Below, one piece after another: positions 18,244 to 27,286 of a stretch of 43,256 nucleotides of DNA. How positions within the stretch are numbered: the stretch's first letter is position 1; each line of letters opens with the position of its first letter. Source of the stretch: Caulobacteraceae bacterium. GTDB taxonomy: Bacteria > Pseudomonadota > Alphaproteobacteria > Caulobacterales > Caulobacteraceae. The position numbers and the translations under genes are program-made. The stretch covers positions 1 to 43,256 of the forward strand of contig JANXUA010000141.1 in assembly GCA_025352085.1 (NCBI GenBank), read 5' to 3'. Below the pieces are notes generated by a model. The model ran no database searches. It was not told where the DNA came from and saw only the letters and a list, made by a program, of their open reading frames with translations.

Positions 18244-18441
18244 ATGCCGGCGTCGCCGCGCGACGGCGCCCGTCTTTTGGCCGCGCACCCCGAAGCCGGG
18301 CGCCCCGCCGAGGATATGGAGCCTGAATTTCGGGAATGGCCGATCAGCTTTGGCGCGGGCGGCTATGCCGCGCTTTATCGTTACGAGGGCGGCGAGGTGG
18401 CGATCCTGGCGGTCCGGCATGGGCGGGAGGAGGGTTTTTAG
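18244..18441 (+). pseudogene. Remnant of a ParE/RelE-family toxin, N-terminal half missing
   Basis: The frame ends in AAHPEAGRPAEDMEPEFREWPIS, then FGAGGYAALYRYEGGEVAIL and AVRHGREEGF-stop. This is the C-terminal half of a ParE-type toxin, covering the central strands and the AVRHxRE[AE]G[FY] end. Family members have about 95-100 residues. Here homology starts around their residue 40, preceded by unrelated sequence; the first in-frame ATG of this part is at 18244. No antitoxin gene is next to it. The upstream bases hold the ribosome site and probable promoter of the dodecin gene on the other strand. It is most likely a dead relic, although a 65-residue peptide could still be made. Confidence 0.7.
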
Positions 18442-18501
18442 AGGGGACGAACCCGAGCGTGGTTCCGAGGAATCACCATACTCGATGCCCGCTCCAAATA
18501 T

Positions 18502-18915
18502 TCAGAGACACGCATCCGAAGGTCCCTCGCCGTTTATCGCCGATATCCGGCCATCCGCGGTCGCGCGCCAACGGACGCTGAATGTGATGCTACACACCAG
18601 GTGGTGTTCGTGACGAACGGCCTGATGCTCCGTCCCCGTGGCGCCGCCCCAATCAACCTGGGAGAACCCCTCGGTTTTGAGAACGCCGGTCATCGATTGC
18701 TCGGAAGAACCGACCGGAAATTCACGACGAACGCGATCAGGGAAGACGGCTCTTTGAGCTTCAGCGTTGGCGCCGGGGACGGCGACCGTCAGTTCGACGG
18801 GGGTTTTGTCGAAGCTTTTCGACCAGGCCCAAATCAATGTGCCGGCCACGCTGAGCGCGACAACCACCGCGAAAAGCGCGATTCTTTTGGCCCATCGTAT
18901 CAACACCGCTTTCAT
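18502..18915 (-). CDS. Small membrane-anchored or secreted protein, function unknown
   Basis: I do not recognise the family. The 137 residues start with a basic stretch and one hydrophobic segment (MKAVLIRWAKRIALFAVVVA, continuing LSVAGTLIWAW), which may be a signal anchor. A hydrophilic part follows that should face the periplasm. Two cysteines (SITFSV preceded by C, and DACL at the end) could form a disulfide. The ATG at 18915 has a strong ribosome site (GGAGG, about 7 bases upstream) and starts 11 bases after the glnD stop. It is therefore probably read on the glnD transcript. Confidence 0.65.
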   Translation of the reverse strand: MKAVLIRWAKRIALFAVVVALSVAGTLIWAWSKSFDKTPVELTVAVPGANAEAQRAVFPDRVRREFPVGSSEQSMTGVLKTEGFSQVDWGGATGTEHQAVRHEHHLVCSITFSVRWRATADGRISAINGEGPSDACL

Positions 18916-18926
18916 TTCCTAGCCTC

Positions 18927-21752
18927 CTACCGCCCCGCGCTGGCCCGCGCTTTCAGCAGCCGTCCGGCGCGCGGGTCGTCGGGGGCATCCAGCACTTCGG
19001 CCAGGCGCGCGTGCACGGCGGCGGCGCGGGCCGGGTCGGTGAGTTTCTTGCCGTTGGCGGTCACCACATAGAAGGCGTCCACCGCCCGTTCGCCATAGCC
19101 GTCGATGTGGGCCGACTGGATCGAGAGTTCGGATTCCGAAAGCGCCCGGGCCAGGGCCTCCAGCAGACCGGGCCGGTCGCGGCCGGAGGCTTCGATCACC
19201 GTGGCGTCGTGCGAGGCGTCATTGTCCAAGGCCACGGTCGGGGCAATGGTGAACGGCGATGGGCGGCTGAGGGTGGCGTCGCCGTGGGTCGCGATCTCGG
19301 GCGGCTCGCCGCGTCCGGCCGCTTCGAGCGCGGCCGTCAGGCGGCTCAAGGAACGGGGGTTGTCGGCGCCGAACGGGCGTCCGGAGGTCTCCTGCACGAA
19401 AAACACGTCCAGCGCTTCGCCGAGCGCCGAAGTGAAGATGCGCGCGCCGACCACATTACCGTCGAGATTGGAGATGGCCAGGGCGAGGTCGGCGAACAGG
19501 GCCCGGCGGTCCTTGGCGGCGACGACGATTTCGGCGGCGTTGCGGTCGGCGCGGATCACGGCCTGGGCCGCCGCGCCACCTTCGGCGCGGGCGCGGGCCG
19601 CCAGGGCGGCGTGGGCGCGGTGTTCGTCGGGCGAGAAGGCGGCGAAATAGGCGTCCTCCATGGCGCTGGCCCAGGCCTTGGCGTCCGGATCGGCGGCGAC
19701 CAGGGCGGTGCGGGCGTCATAGGCCAGGGCTTCCTGCCGTCGGCGCGCGACGCCGGCGATGTCGGACGCCCGGCCGCCGCGGAAGATCGCTTCGGTGGCG
19801 GCGTAGAGTTCGCGCAGGAGCTGGCCCTTCCAACCGTTCCATACGCCGGGGCCCACCGCGCGGATGTCGGCCACCGTCAGCACCAGCAAGAGGCGCATGC
19901 GTTCGGGGTTTTGTACGATCGCGGCGAAGGCGGCGACGGTGGCGGGGTCGGCGACATCGCGCTTTTGGGCGAAATCGCTCATCACCAGATGGTGTTCGAC
20001 GAGCCAGGCGATGAGCTCGATCCGCCGCCGCTCCAGGCCCATCCGCTCACAAGCCTGCCGCGCCGCCCGAGCGCCGGCTATTTCCTGGCCGCCGACGCCG
20101 CCCTTGCCGGTATCATGCAGCAGCATGGCCAGATACAGCGCCTCGCGGTCCTCAATCAGGGGTGTGATCAGGGTGGCCAGCGGGTGATCTTCGACGAACC
20201 TACCGGTGGCGATATCGTTGATGATGCCCACGGCGCGCAGGGTGTGCTCGTCAACCGTGTAGGAGTGGTACATGTTGAACTGCATCTGCGCGACGATATG
20301 GCCGAACTCGGGGATATAGCGCCCCAGCACGCCGGCCTCGTTCATCAATTCCAGGGTTCGCTGGGCCTTCCGGCCGCGTGCGATGATGTCCAGAAACACG
20401 GCGGTGGCCTTGGGGTCGCGCCGCACCTTAGACGTGATCAGCCCGAGACTGCGCGTGGCGGCTGTGAAGGCGTCGGGGTGCAGATCCAGGTCGCGCGCAT
20501 CGGCGATCTGGAACAGGCGCAGCAGATTGATCGGGTCCGCCTCAAACGTTTCCGGACCAGCGACGCTCAACCGGCTGCCTTCCAGGATGAAGCCGGCGTC
20601 GATCTTGGTGCGGTGCGGCGCCCGGCCTGGGAACATGCGCAAAAGGCCGCGCGGTTCGGATTTCATATGCTCGGCTTCGAGCTTGGCCGCGAAAGCCCGG
20701 GTGAGGGTGCCGACGGTCTTGGCGATCAGGAAATAACGCCGCATGAAGCGCTCGACTGCCGGGGTGTTGTCGCCATCCTTGCGCGGGCGGTCGTGATAGC
20801 CCATCCGCCGAGCGACCTCCGGCTGGACGTCGAAGGTGAGGCGCTCTTCGGGACGGCCGGTGGTGAAGTGCAGGTGGGCGCGCACCGCCTCCAGAAAATC
20901 AAAGGCGCCGATGAAGGCGCGCACCTCGCGGCCCTCGAACATGTCCAGGCGCATGACCGCTTCAAGGCTGTCTGCGGGATGCAGATATTGGGCGATCCAG
21001 AACAGGGTGTGCAAATCCCGCAGGCCGCCCTTGCCCTCTTTGACATTGGGTTCGACCATGAACCGGCTGGCGCCGGCCCGCGCGTGCCGCTCGTCGCGCT
21101 CCCTGAGCTTGGCGGCGACGAACTCGGCGCCGCTGCCCTTGACCACCTCGTCGCGGAATCGTTTCATAAGATTGGCCGCCAGATCGGGGTCGCCGGTCAG
21201 GCGGCGGGCCTCGAGGATCGAGGTGCGGATGGTCATGTCGGCGCGGGCGAGCTTGATGCACTCATTGACCGTCCGCGAGGCGTGGCCGACCTTGAAACTC
21301 AGGTCCCACAGGGCATAGAGCATGAACTCGATCACGCTCTCGGTGTGCGCGGTTTCCTTGTACGGACGCACGAACAAAAGATCGATATCCGAGAAGGGCG
21401 CCAAGGCCCCCCGGCCATAGCCGCCGACCGCCATCAGGGCGATGCGTTCACCCTCGGTCGGATTGCGGGCGCGGAAGACATGCACGGTGGTGAAATCATA
21501 GAGCGCGCTGATGACCTCGTCGGTGACGCCGCAGATCAGGCGCGCGGTCTCGACCCCGCCGGCGCCGTTCTCCAGCCGCTCCTTGGCGATCATCCGGCCG
21601 CGAAACAGGGCCGCCTTGAGGATCTCGATCGCCCGGCGTCGCTGCTCTTGCTCATCGCCGATGGCGTCGAGGGCGGCGGTGGAGAGTTGCGAGCGCAACC
21701 GATGGCCGTCGACGACATGTTCCAGGCGGGTAGGGCGCAGGCGAGGGGGCAT
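18927..21752 (-). CDS. glnD: Bifunctional PII uridylyltransferase / uridylyl-removing enzyme
   Basis: GlnD is the nitrogen sensor that uridylylates PII proteins when glutamine is low and removes UMP when it is high. Domains in order: nucleotidyltransferase with GGYGRGALAPFSDIDLLF (residues about 108-125), GlnE-like middle part (FMVEPNVKEGKGGLRDLHTLFW), HD hydrolase domain (MLLHDTGKGG near residue 545) and two C-terminal ACT domains (the second beginning ATVIEASGRDRPGLLEALARAL). The length of 941 is normal for alphaproteobacteria. No ribosome site precedes the ATG at 21752; a -10 element ends 7 bases before it, so the mRNA may be leaderless. Confidence 0.96.
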   Translation of the reverse strand: MPPRLRPTRLEHVVDGHRLRSQLSTAALDAIGDEQEQRRRAIEILKAALFRGRMIAKERLENGAGGVETARLICGVTDEVISALYDFTTVHVFRARNPTEGERIALMAVGGYGRGALAPFSDIDLLFVRPYKETAHTESVIEFMLYALWDLSFKVGHASRTVNECIKLARADMTIRTSILEARRLTGDPDLAANLMKRFRDEVVKGSGAEFVAAKLRERDERHARAGASRFMVEPNVKEGKGGLRDLHTLFWIAQYLHPADSLEAVMRLDMFEGREVRAFIGAFDFLEAVRAHLHFTTGRPEERLTFDVQPEVARRMGYHDRPRKDGDNTPAVERFMRRYFLIAKTVGTLTRAFAAKLEAEHMKSEPRGLLRMFPGRAPHRTKIDAGFILEGSRLSVAGPETFEADPINLLRLFQIADARDLDLHPDAFTAATRSLGLITSKVRRDPKATAVFLDIIARGRKAQRTLELMNEAGVLGRYIPEFGHIVAQMQFNMYHSYTVDEHTLRAVGIINDIATGRFVEDHPLATLITPLIEDREALYLAMLLHDTGKGGVGGQEIAGARAARQACERMGLERRRIELIAWLVEHHLVMSDFAQKRDVADPATVAAFAAIVQNPERMRLLLVLTVADIRAVGPGVWNGWKGQLLRELYAATEAIFRGGRASDIAGVARRRQEALAYDARTALVAADPDAKAWASAMEDAYFAAFSPDEHRAHAALAARARAEGGAAAQAVIRADRNAAEIVVAAKDRRALFADLALAISNLDGNVVGARIFTSALGEALDVFFVQETSGRPFGADNPRSLSRLTAALEAAGRGEPPEIATHGDATLSRPSPFTIAPTVALDNDASHDATVIEASGRDRPGLLEALARALSESELSIQSAHIDGYGERAVDAFYVVTANGKKLTDPARAAAVHARLAEVLDAPDDPRAGRLLKARASAGR

Positions 21753-21759
21753 GGGGGAA

Positions 21760-21767
21760 GATATAGC
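21760..21767 (-). promoter_or_regulatory. Probable -10 element of glnD
   Basis: On the minus strand GCTATATC matches the Caulobacter housekeeping -10 consensus GCTANAWC at every defined position. It ends 7 bases before the ATG. Transcription would then begin at or within a base or two of the start codon. No TTGACA-like -35 is evident at the usual 10-14-base spacing. Confidence 0.5.
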
Positions 21768-21926
21768 GCGCGTCGACGCCGTTGGCTTGCCTGATCTCGA
21801 GCGCGCGGAAGCGACCGCCGATTGGGCCGCCGCCGTTCGCCCGGTGCGCCGATGTGACGCTTTGACAGCACCCCGCGATTATGCCCTGCTTCGCGTCAGG
21901 TCCAGGGTTCGAAGGGAGTGTTTCCG

Positions 21927-22502
21927 ATGGGTTCGATCGCATGTTGGCTGATACCGTTTCTGATCGGCGTGTTGGTCGGTTGGCTGCTGAACTGGCTGCT
22001 CATCCGGATGATGCACAAGGATCAACCCGCTCCAGCGACCGTTGTCGCACCCATCCCGACACCCACATCCGCCCCGGTTGCTGCCGCAACGCCCGCTGCC
22101 ACCACGTCCGCTCCGGCGCCGAAGCCGCCATCCCCGGCGGCAAAGCCGGCCGCTCCGGTCGCGACCGCCGCCGCCGCCACGGCGGCGGTGGTCGATCTTG
22201 CCGCCGCGCGCGCCGCCGGTTTCACCATGAAAGGCGCCGATGATCTGACGATCATCGAAGGCGTTGGTCCGAAGATCAATGAACTGATGAAAACCCACGG
22301 CGTGAACACCTTCGCCGACCTCGCCAAGTCGAGCCTGCCCAATCTGCAAAAGGTTCTCGACGCCGGCGGACCGCATTTCCGCCTGGCCAATCCGGAAACC
22401 TGGCCGCGCCAAGCGCGGTTTGTCGTCGACAACCGCTGGTCCGCCCTCAAGGCGTTCCAGGACCAGATGGGCCGCAGGCCGCCTGGTCCGGCGAAGTCTT
22501 GA
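21927..22502 (+). CDS. Membrane-anchored helix-hairpin-helix protein
   Basis: A membrane span at residues about 5-27 (CWLIPFLIGVLVGWLLNWLLI) is followed by about 60 residues of Pro/Ala/Thr linker. A C-terminal domain then has the helix-hairpin-helix pattern ADDLTIIEGVGPKINELMKT and HGVNTFADLAK. Such domains are often annotated as flap-endonuclease-like, but no nuclease residues are visible. The HHH may bind DNA or serve as an interaction module. GTG at 21918 opens the frame; the ATG at 21927 has AAGGGA in front and starts the membrane segment. It is followed after 22 bases by an OmpA-domain gene with the same anchor-linker-domain plan. Confidence 0.8.
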   Translation: MGSIACWLIPFLIGVLVGWLLNWLLIRMMHKDQPAPATVVAPIPTPTSAPVAAATPAATTSAPAPKPPSPAAKPAAPVATAAAATAAVVDLAAARAAGFTMKGADDLTIIEGVGPKINELMKTHGVNTFADLAKSSLPNLQKVLDAGGPHFRLANPETWPRQARFVVDNRWSALKAFQDQMGRRPPGPAKS

Positions 22503-22524
22503 GCGCGGCATAGGGATTTAGATC

Positions 22525-23079
22525 ATGACCAAGGTCATCGATTGGTCGCGGTTCACCCCGTGGACCTGGATCATCGCTTCGGGGCTGGCGATCATCGTGC
22601 TGGTGATGTGGATGTTTGGACTGCGCGGCGGCTGTTGCAACGCTGTCGCGCCGGCGGCCGCGCCCGCCGTCGTCGCCGTCGCTTCGGCGCCGCCCGCGCC
22701 CGTGGCCGCCCCGCCGGTCGCCGTCGCCAAACCGGGGGACGTCAAGTGCGGCGGCTCCATCACCGCTTCGGTGACCTTCGCCAGCGGGGCGGCGACGCTG
22801 GATGACGCCGGCAAAAAGCTCGTCGACGCCATCGGTCCGTGCCTGAAGGACGGTCACTATGAGATCGGCGGTTACACCGACTCGAGTGGCAATGCCGCGT
22901 CCAATACGACGCTCTCGCAACAGCGGGCCGATGCGGTGAAGGCCTTGATCGTGGCCGACGCCGGCGTTCCAGTCGCCAACCTGACGGCGAAGGGCTTTGG
23001 ATCGGCCAATCCCTTGGTGGACAACGCCACACCGGAAGGCCGCGCCAAAAACCGGCGGATCGAGTTCATCAAGAAGTAG
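22525..23079 (+). CDS. Membrane-anchored OmpA-domain (peptidoglycan-binding) protein
   Basis: A single span (WTWIIASGLAIIVLVMWMFGL, residues about 13-33) and a Pro/Ala/Val linker lead to an OmpA-like domain: VTFASGAATLDDAGKKLVDAIG, EIGGYTDSSGNAASNTTLSQQRADAVKALI, and KGFGSANPLVDNATPEGRAKNRRIEF. The Asp of GYTDSSG and the Arg of NRRIEF are the usual contacts to meso-diaminopimelate. It should tie the inner membrane to peptidoglycan. With 184 residues it is a short member. It probably forms an operon with the HHH-domain gene. Confidence 0.88.
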   Translation: MTKVIDWSRFTPWTWIIASGLAIIVLVMWMFGLRGGCCNAVAPAAAPAVVAVASAPPAPVAAPPVAVAKPGDVKCGGSITASVTFASGAATLDDAGKKLVDAIGPCLKDGHYEIGGYTDSSGNAASNTTLSQQRADAVKALIVADAGVPVANLTAKGFGSANPLVDNATPEGRAKNRRIEFIKK

Positions 23080-23121
23080 GCTCCGGGTTTGCCATGACGC
23101 GCGTCCCGCCGCCGCTGTTGG

Positions 23122-23901
23122 TCAGCCGGTAATCCGATAGCGGTCGTCGCGATCGGGACAGACGCGGACGTAGCGGTCCTCATCGCGATCCCCAAAGCGG
23201 GTAGGGGCGATCGCCAGGCGGCAGCCGCGCCCGGTATAGTAGTCCCTGTCGTAACGGCCGCTGGCGCCGTGCTCCCAGTCGCCCTCGCGGTAGGAGGAGG
23301 TCTGGTAGTAGTAGAAATAGTAGCCGCGATCATCGCAACTGGCCGCGCTTCGGCCGATATCGGCGCCCACGACGCCGCCCAGGACCGCGCCGACGAAGAC
23401 CCCGCCGGGGCCGCTTCCATCGATACGGACGCCCGTACCTATGGCGCCGCCCGCCAGCGCCCCGATCACCCCGCCCGCGATGGCATGGTCGTTCGCGCGC
23501 TGTTCGCACGCGCTGTCGCGGTAGGCCTGATAGGGATCGTCACCGCGGTAGGCGACCGGCCGGCCGAAGTCGCGATCGTAGGCGCCCGGGCCATAGAGTC
23601 GCACATACTCATCTGGACGGTCCCGATAGTAGGCCAAAAAAGCGCCGGCTCCGTGCTCGGCGTCATAGTCAGCGCGGGCGCGTTCATAGGCGTCATGCTG
23701 CCGCGCGTAGACGTCACGCCTGGCGGCGAAGTCGCTGGACTGGTCCCGGTAGCGGGCCTGGGCGTCCTGGTACTGGCGCTGCAGACGCTGATAGTCCTGT
23801 TGTTGTTGGTCATAGGTCGGGCCGGCGGCCTGGGCCATCGACGCGCCCGCGCCGACCGCCAGAAGGACGGCCAGGGACGCGCATGGGTGCAACGATTTCA
23901 T
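23122..23901 (-). CDS. Secreted glycine-zipper protein with charged coiled-coil N-terminus
   Basis: A signal peptide (MKSLHPCASLAVLLAVGAGA, cut near AQA-AGP) leads into a Gln/Tyr/Arg-rich helical part (YDQQQQDYQRLQRQYQDAQA) of about 70 residues. After a Tyr/Asp/Arg-rich stretch comes a glycine zipper, GGVIGALAGGAIGTGVRI and VFVGAVLGGVVGADIGRSA, like the 17-kDa surface antigen/2TM family. The C-terminus is again rich in Tyr, Arg and Asp. It is probably an outer-membrane or periplasmic protein; its role is unknown. The frame extends upstream of 23901, but the ATG there has GGAG nearby and begins the signal peptide. Confidence 0.78.
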   Translation of the reverse strand: MKSLHPCASLAVLLAVGAGASMAQAAGPTYDQQQQDYQRLQRQYQDAQARYRDQSSDFAARRDVYARQHDAYERARADYDAEHGAGAFLAYYRDRPDEYVRLYGPGAYDRDFGRPVAYRGDDPYQAYRDSACEQRANDHAIAGGVIGALAGGAIGTGVRIDGSGPGGVFVGAVLGGVVGADIGRSAASCDDRGYYFYYYQTSSYREGDWEHGASGRYDRDYYTGRGCRLAIAPTRFGDRDEDRYVRVCPDRDDRYRITG

Positions 23902-24107
23902 GTGAGTGCTCCGTTTTCGGGATCGCCGCGCGGGCGACCCCTCCCACCCCAACGCCACGTTCGGACTTAGGTTGCGGGCCGATGGTGGGAACCCGATCGC
24001 CGAATGGATCCGTGGCTGTTGGCGCCGATCCCGTGAGGTCATGGGCGCCTGTACCAGAACGCTCGTTCATCAAGACATAAGTCCCGATCCGGGCGCGTCC
24101 GGCCTGC

Positions 24108-26804
24108 TCAATTGCCGAGGCCTTTCAGTCGATAAAGCGCGTCCATCGCCTCGCGCGGGCTCATGCCGTCCAGATCGAGGGCGGCCAGGGCGGTTTCCAC
24201 GGGTGAGGGGCCGGGGCGCGCGACGCCGGCCGACTCACTCACCGCAAACAAGGGTAGTTCGGCCAGGCCCGCGTGCGATGTCGCCTCGCGTTCCAGCCGG
24301 TCGAGCACCTGCCGCGCGCGGGCGACCACCGGGCCCGGCACTCCGGCCAGCTTGGCCACTTGCACGCCGTAGGATCGATCGGCGCAGCCGGGGCCCGCTT
24401 CGTGCAGGAACACCAGATCGCCGTTCCACTCCTTGGCCCTGAGGGACAGGTTGGAGACGTGCGCCAGGCGGTCTTCGAGCACGGCCAGCTCATGATAGTG
24501 GGTGGCGAAGAGCGCGCGGCAGCGATTGGCGTCGTGCAGGGCCTCGGCGCAGGCCCAGGCGATCGCCAGGCCGTCATAGGTCGCCGTGCCGCGGCCGATT
24601 TCGTCCAAAATCACCAGGGAGCGCGGTGTCGCCTGGGTCAGGATGGCGGCCGTCTCGATCATTTCGGCCATGAAGGTCGAGCGTCCGCGCGCCAGATCAT
24701 CACCGGCGCCGACCCGGCTGAACAGGCGGTCGACCACGCCAAGGCTCAGGGATTTGGCCGGGACGAAACAGCCCGCCTGAGCGAGCACGGCGAGGAGGGC
24801 GTTCTGGCGCAGAAAGGTCGACTTGCCGGCCATGTTCGGTCCGGTGACGATGGCAAGCCGCGCGCCCGAGTGGCCGGCGCCGTCGAGCGCGCAATCGTTG
24901 GGCGTGAAGACCTGACCGGCGCGACGCACTGCGGCCTCCACCACCGGATGGCGCCCGCCCCGGGCGTCGAAATCGAGGGACTGGTCGATGACCGGACGGG
25001 TCGCGCCCACGTCGGCGGCCCATTCGGCCAGAGCGGCGGCGACGTCAAGGCGCGCCACGCCCTCGGCGGCGGCGAAGATCGCGGCGCTAACATCGCAGGC
25101 CGCCGCGCGCCAGGTCTCGAAGATCGCCGTTTCCAGGCCGAGGGCCTGCTCGCCGGCGCGGGCGATGCGCGCATCAAGATCGGCCAGCTCGACAGTGGTG
25201 AAGCGCACCTGATTGGCCAGGGTCTGGCGATGGATAAAGACGCCCGACAACGGCGGTTGCATCAGAGGCTCGGCCTGACGCGCCGTCGCCTCGACAAAAT
25301 AGCCGAGGACCGCGTTGTGGCGGATTTTCAGAGGCACGCCGCTCTCACCCGCCAGGCGCGTTTCCAGGGCGACAATCACCCGGCGGCTGTCGTCGCGCAG
25401 AGCCCGGGCGCCGTCCAGCTCGGCCGAAACGCCGGCGGCGACGAACCCGCCGTCCCGCGCCAGGCCCGGCAGCTCAGGGCCAAGACCCGCCGCCAAAATC
25501 CGGCAAAACGCCGCGAGGGCGGGCTTGTCGCCCAAGGTCAAGGCGTGGGCGGCATCGGCGATCTCCGGCGGCCACGGCGACAGGGCGTCGACGTCGGCGT
25601 TCAAAGCGTCGGCGATGGTGTCGGCGATGGTCAGAGCGTCGCGCAGGCAGCCCAGGTCCCGCGGTCCGCCACGCCCCAGAGCAAGTCTCGAGAGGGCGCG
25701 GGCCATGTCGCCGGCGCCCCCCAACCGCTCACGCATCGCCTCGCGCAGACCGCGCCGCTCTAGAAACCAGGCGACGGCGTCCAGCCGCGCATCGATCGCC
25801 GCGGGCGAGAGCAGGGGGCGCGACAGCCGCGCGGCGAGGAGACGCGCCCCCGACGCGCTCACCGTACGGTCGATCGCGGCCAGGAGCGAGCCGTCGCGGG
25901 CGCCTGACTGGCTGCGTTCGATTTCCAGGCTGGCGCGCGTGGCCGGATCGATGCTCATGACGTCCGCCTCGCCGGCGCGCCGGGGCGGACGCAAGGCGGG
26001 CAGGCGGCCGGCCTGAGTGGTTTCCAGGTGAGCGGCGATCAGGCCAAGGGCGGAAACCTCCGCGCCGGTCAGGGCGCCGAAGCCATCGAGCGTGTCGACC
26101 CCGTACAACCGCTTCAGGCGCGCCTCGGACGCCGCCGGCTCGGCCAGGGCGCTCGGCATGGGCTGTACCGCCCCGCCCGCCGCCTCGACGGCGCCGCGCA
26201 CGCTTGCGTCGGCGAACAGGCGATCGGGGACGAGGATTTCGGACGGTCGTAGAGCCGCCAACGCCGCGGCGAGGCCTTCGGGCGCGAGGTGCAGACACTC
26301 GACCTCGCCGGTGGAGATCTCCACGCTCGCCACCGCCGCCTGGCCGCCGCGCAGGGCCACCGCCGCCAGACGATTGGCGCCGCGCGCATCCAGCAGACCG
26401 TCTTCGGTCAGGGTGCCGGGGGTCACCACCCGCACCAGATCGCGCCGCACCACCGCCTTGGCGCCGCGTTTGCGCGCTTCGGCGGGATCCTCCATCTGCT
26501 CGCACACCGCGACCTTGAAGCCGGCGCGGATCAGCTTGGCGAGATAGGCCTCGTGGGCGTGCGCCGGCACGCCGGCCATCGGGATCGGCCGGCCGGCGTG
26601 GGTCCCGCGATGGGTGAGAGTGATGCCGATGGCGGCGGCGGCCTTTTGCGCGTCATCGAAGAAAAGTTCGTAAAAATCGCCCATGCGGAAAAAGATCAGA
26701 GCGTCGGGCTGACGCGCCTTGGCGTCGAAATACTGCGCCATTACCGGCGTGGCGCCATCGGCGGTCGTGGCGTGAGCGGGAATCGGGGGAGCCGGCGCGT
26801 TCAT
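24108..26804 (-). CDS. mutS: DNA mismatch repair protein MutS
   Basis: MutS recognises mismatches and starts repair with MutL. The mismatch-contacting Phe-x-Glu is in FFRMGDFYELF (near residue 45). Further parts are the GVPAHAHEAYLAKLIRAGFKVAVCEQ connector, the clamp, and the ATPase core with TGPNMAGKSTFLRQNALLA (Walker A), LVILDEIGRGTATYDGLAIAWA (Walker B) and ATHYHEL. The length from the ATG at 26804 is 898 residues. An ATG further upstream adds 12 residues without homology. A good promoter ends 9 bases before 26804 and no ribosome site is seen, so I prefer this start. Confidence 0.96.
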   Translation of the reverse strand: MNAPAPPIPAHATTADGATPVMAQYFDAKARQPDALIFFRMGDFYELFFDDAQKAAAAIGITLTHRGTHAGRPIPMAGVPAHAHEAYLAKLIRAGFKVAVCEQMEDPAEARKRGAKAVVRRDLVRVVTPGTLTEDGLLDARGANRLAAVALRGGQAAVASVEISTGEVECLHLAPEGLAAALAALRPSEILVPDRLFADASVRGAVEAAGGAVQPMPSALAEPAASEARLKRLYGVDTLDGFGALTGAEVSALGLIAAHLETTQAGRLPALRPPRRAGEADVMSIDPATRASLEIERSQSGARDGSLLAAIDRTVSASGARLLAARLSRPLLSPAAIDARLDAVAWFLERRGLREAMRERLGGAGDMARALSRLALGRGGPRDLGCLRDALTIADTIADALNADVDALSPWPPEIADAAHALTLGDKPALAAFCRILAAGLGPELPGLARDGGFVAAGVSAELDGARALRDDSRRVIVALETRLAGESGVPLKIRHNAVLGYFVEATARQAEPLMQPPLSGVFIHRQTLANQVRFTTVELADLDARIARAGEQALGLETAIFETWRAAACDVSAAIFAAAEGVARLDVAAALAEWAADVGATRPVIDQSLDFDARGGRHPVVEAAVRRAGQVFTPNDCALDGAGHSGARLAIVTGPNMAGKSTFLRQNALLAVLAQAGCFVPAKSLSLGVVDRLFSRVGAGDDLARGRSTFMAEMIETAAILTQATPRSLVILDEIGRGTATYDGLAIAWACAEALHDANRCRALFATHYHELAVLEDRLAHVSNLSLRAKEWNGDLVFLHEAGPGCADRSYGVQVAKLAGVPGPVVARARQVLDRLEREATSHAGLAELPLFAVSESAGVARPGPSPVETALAALDLDGMSPREAMDALYRLKGLGN

Positions 26805-26813
26805 CGTGGGCAC

Positions 26814-26840
26814 GCTATAGCGTGGGCGGCGGGCGCCCAA
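26814..26840 (-). promoter_or_regulatory. Probable mutS promoter
   Basis: On the minus strand TTGGGC (26840-26835), a 13-base spacer and GCTATAGC (26821-26814) fit the Caulobacter housekeeping pattern TTGaca-N10-14-GCTANAWC. The -10 ends 9 bases before the ATG at 26804, so the 5' leader would be at most a few bases. Confidence 0.55.
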
Positions 26841-26968
26841 GGGGTAGTGGCGCCACGATTTTTGCGAAACGTCCGTTCGCGGGGTGGTGGAACGAACGTC
26901 ATGATCTGCCGTTCACGGGTCATGCCAATGCAACGGTCGGCGATTCGCGCTGGCTCAGGCGACATTTC

Positions 26969-27286
26969 ATGAGACGCACGCGCGGCAATCCATGGTTTGC
27001 AATCGGGCTCGACGCCTGGCGGCTGGGCATGGAAGCCTCGACCGTCATCGGTCTTCGAACCTTGAAGATCGCCCAGGGCGGCGCGAACGCGCGCGCCGAG
27101 ACCGAGCGGATGATCAACGAGAAGATTGAAGCGGGCGTGGCGTTGCAGACTTTAGCGATGACCGGCGCCCTTGGGTCCACGCCGGCCAGCGCACTCCCGA
27201 TCATGCCCGGCGTTCAGGGTCCGGTGCGAACTTTTTTCCAACGTCGCGAAACGCACTTCGTTCCGTCCCTTGCGCCGGCGCCGTGA
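26969..27286 (+). CDS. Phasin-like small alphaproteobacterial protein, function unknown
   Basis: The 105-residue protein opens with NPWFAIGLDAWRLGMEASTVIGLRTLKIAQGGANARAETERMINEKIEAGVALQTLAMTG shortened here to its key parts: the NPW, the LDAW and GLRTLKIA motifs, and the MINEKIEAG helix. This resembles small phasin-like or conserved hypothetical proteins of Alphaproteobacteria that often occur as single genes. It is predicted to be mainly helical with no signal peptide. The frame is open further upstream, but the ATG at 26969 starts the conserved part. It is divergent from mutS. Function is not known to me. Confidence 0.7.
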   Translation: MRRTRGNPWFAIGLDAWRLGMEASTVIGLRTLKIAQGGANARAETERMINEKIEAGVALQTLAMTGALGSTPASALPIMPGVQGPVRTFFQRRETHFVPSLAPAP

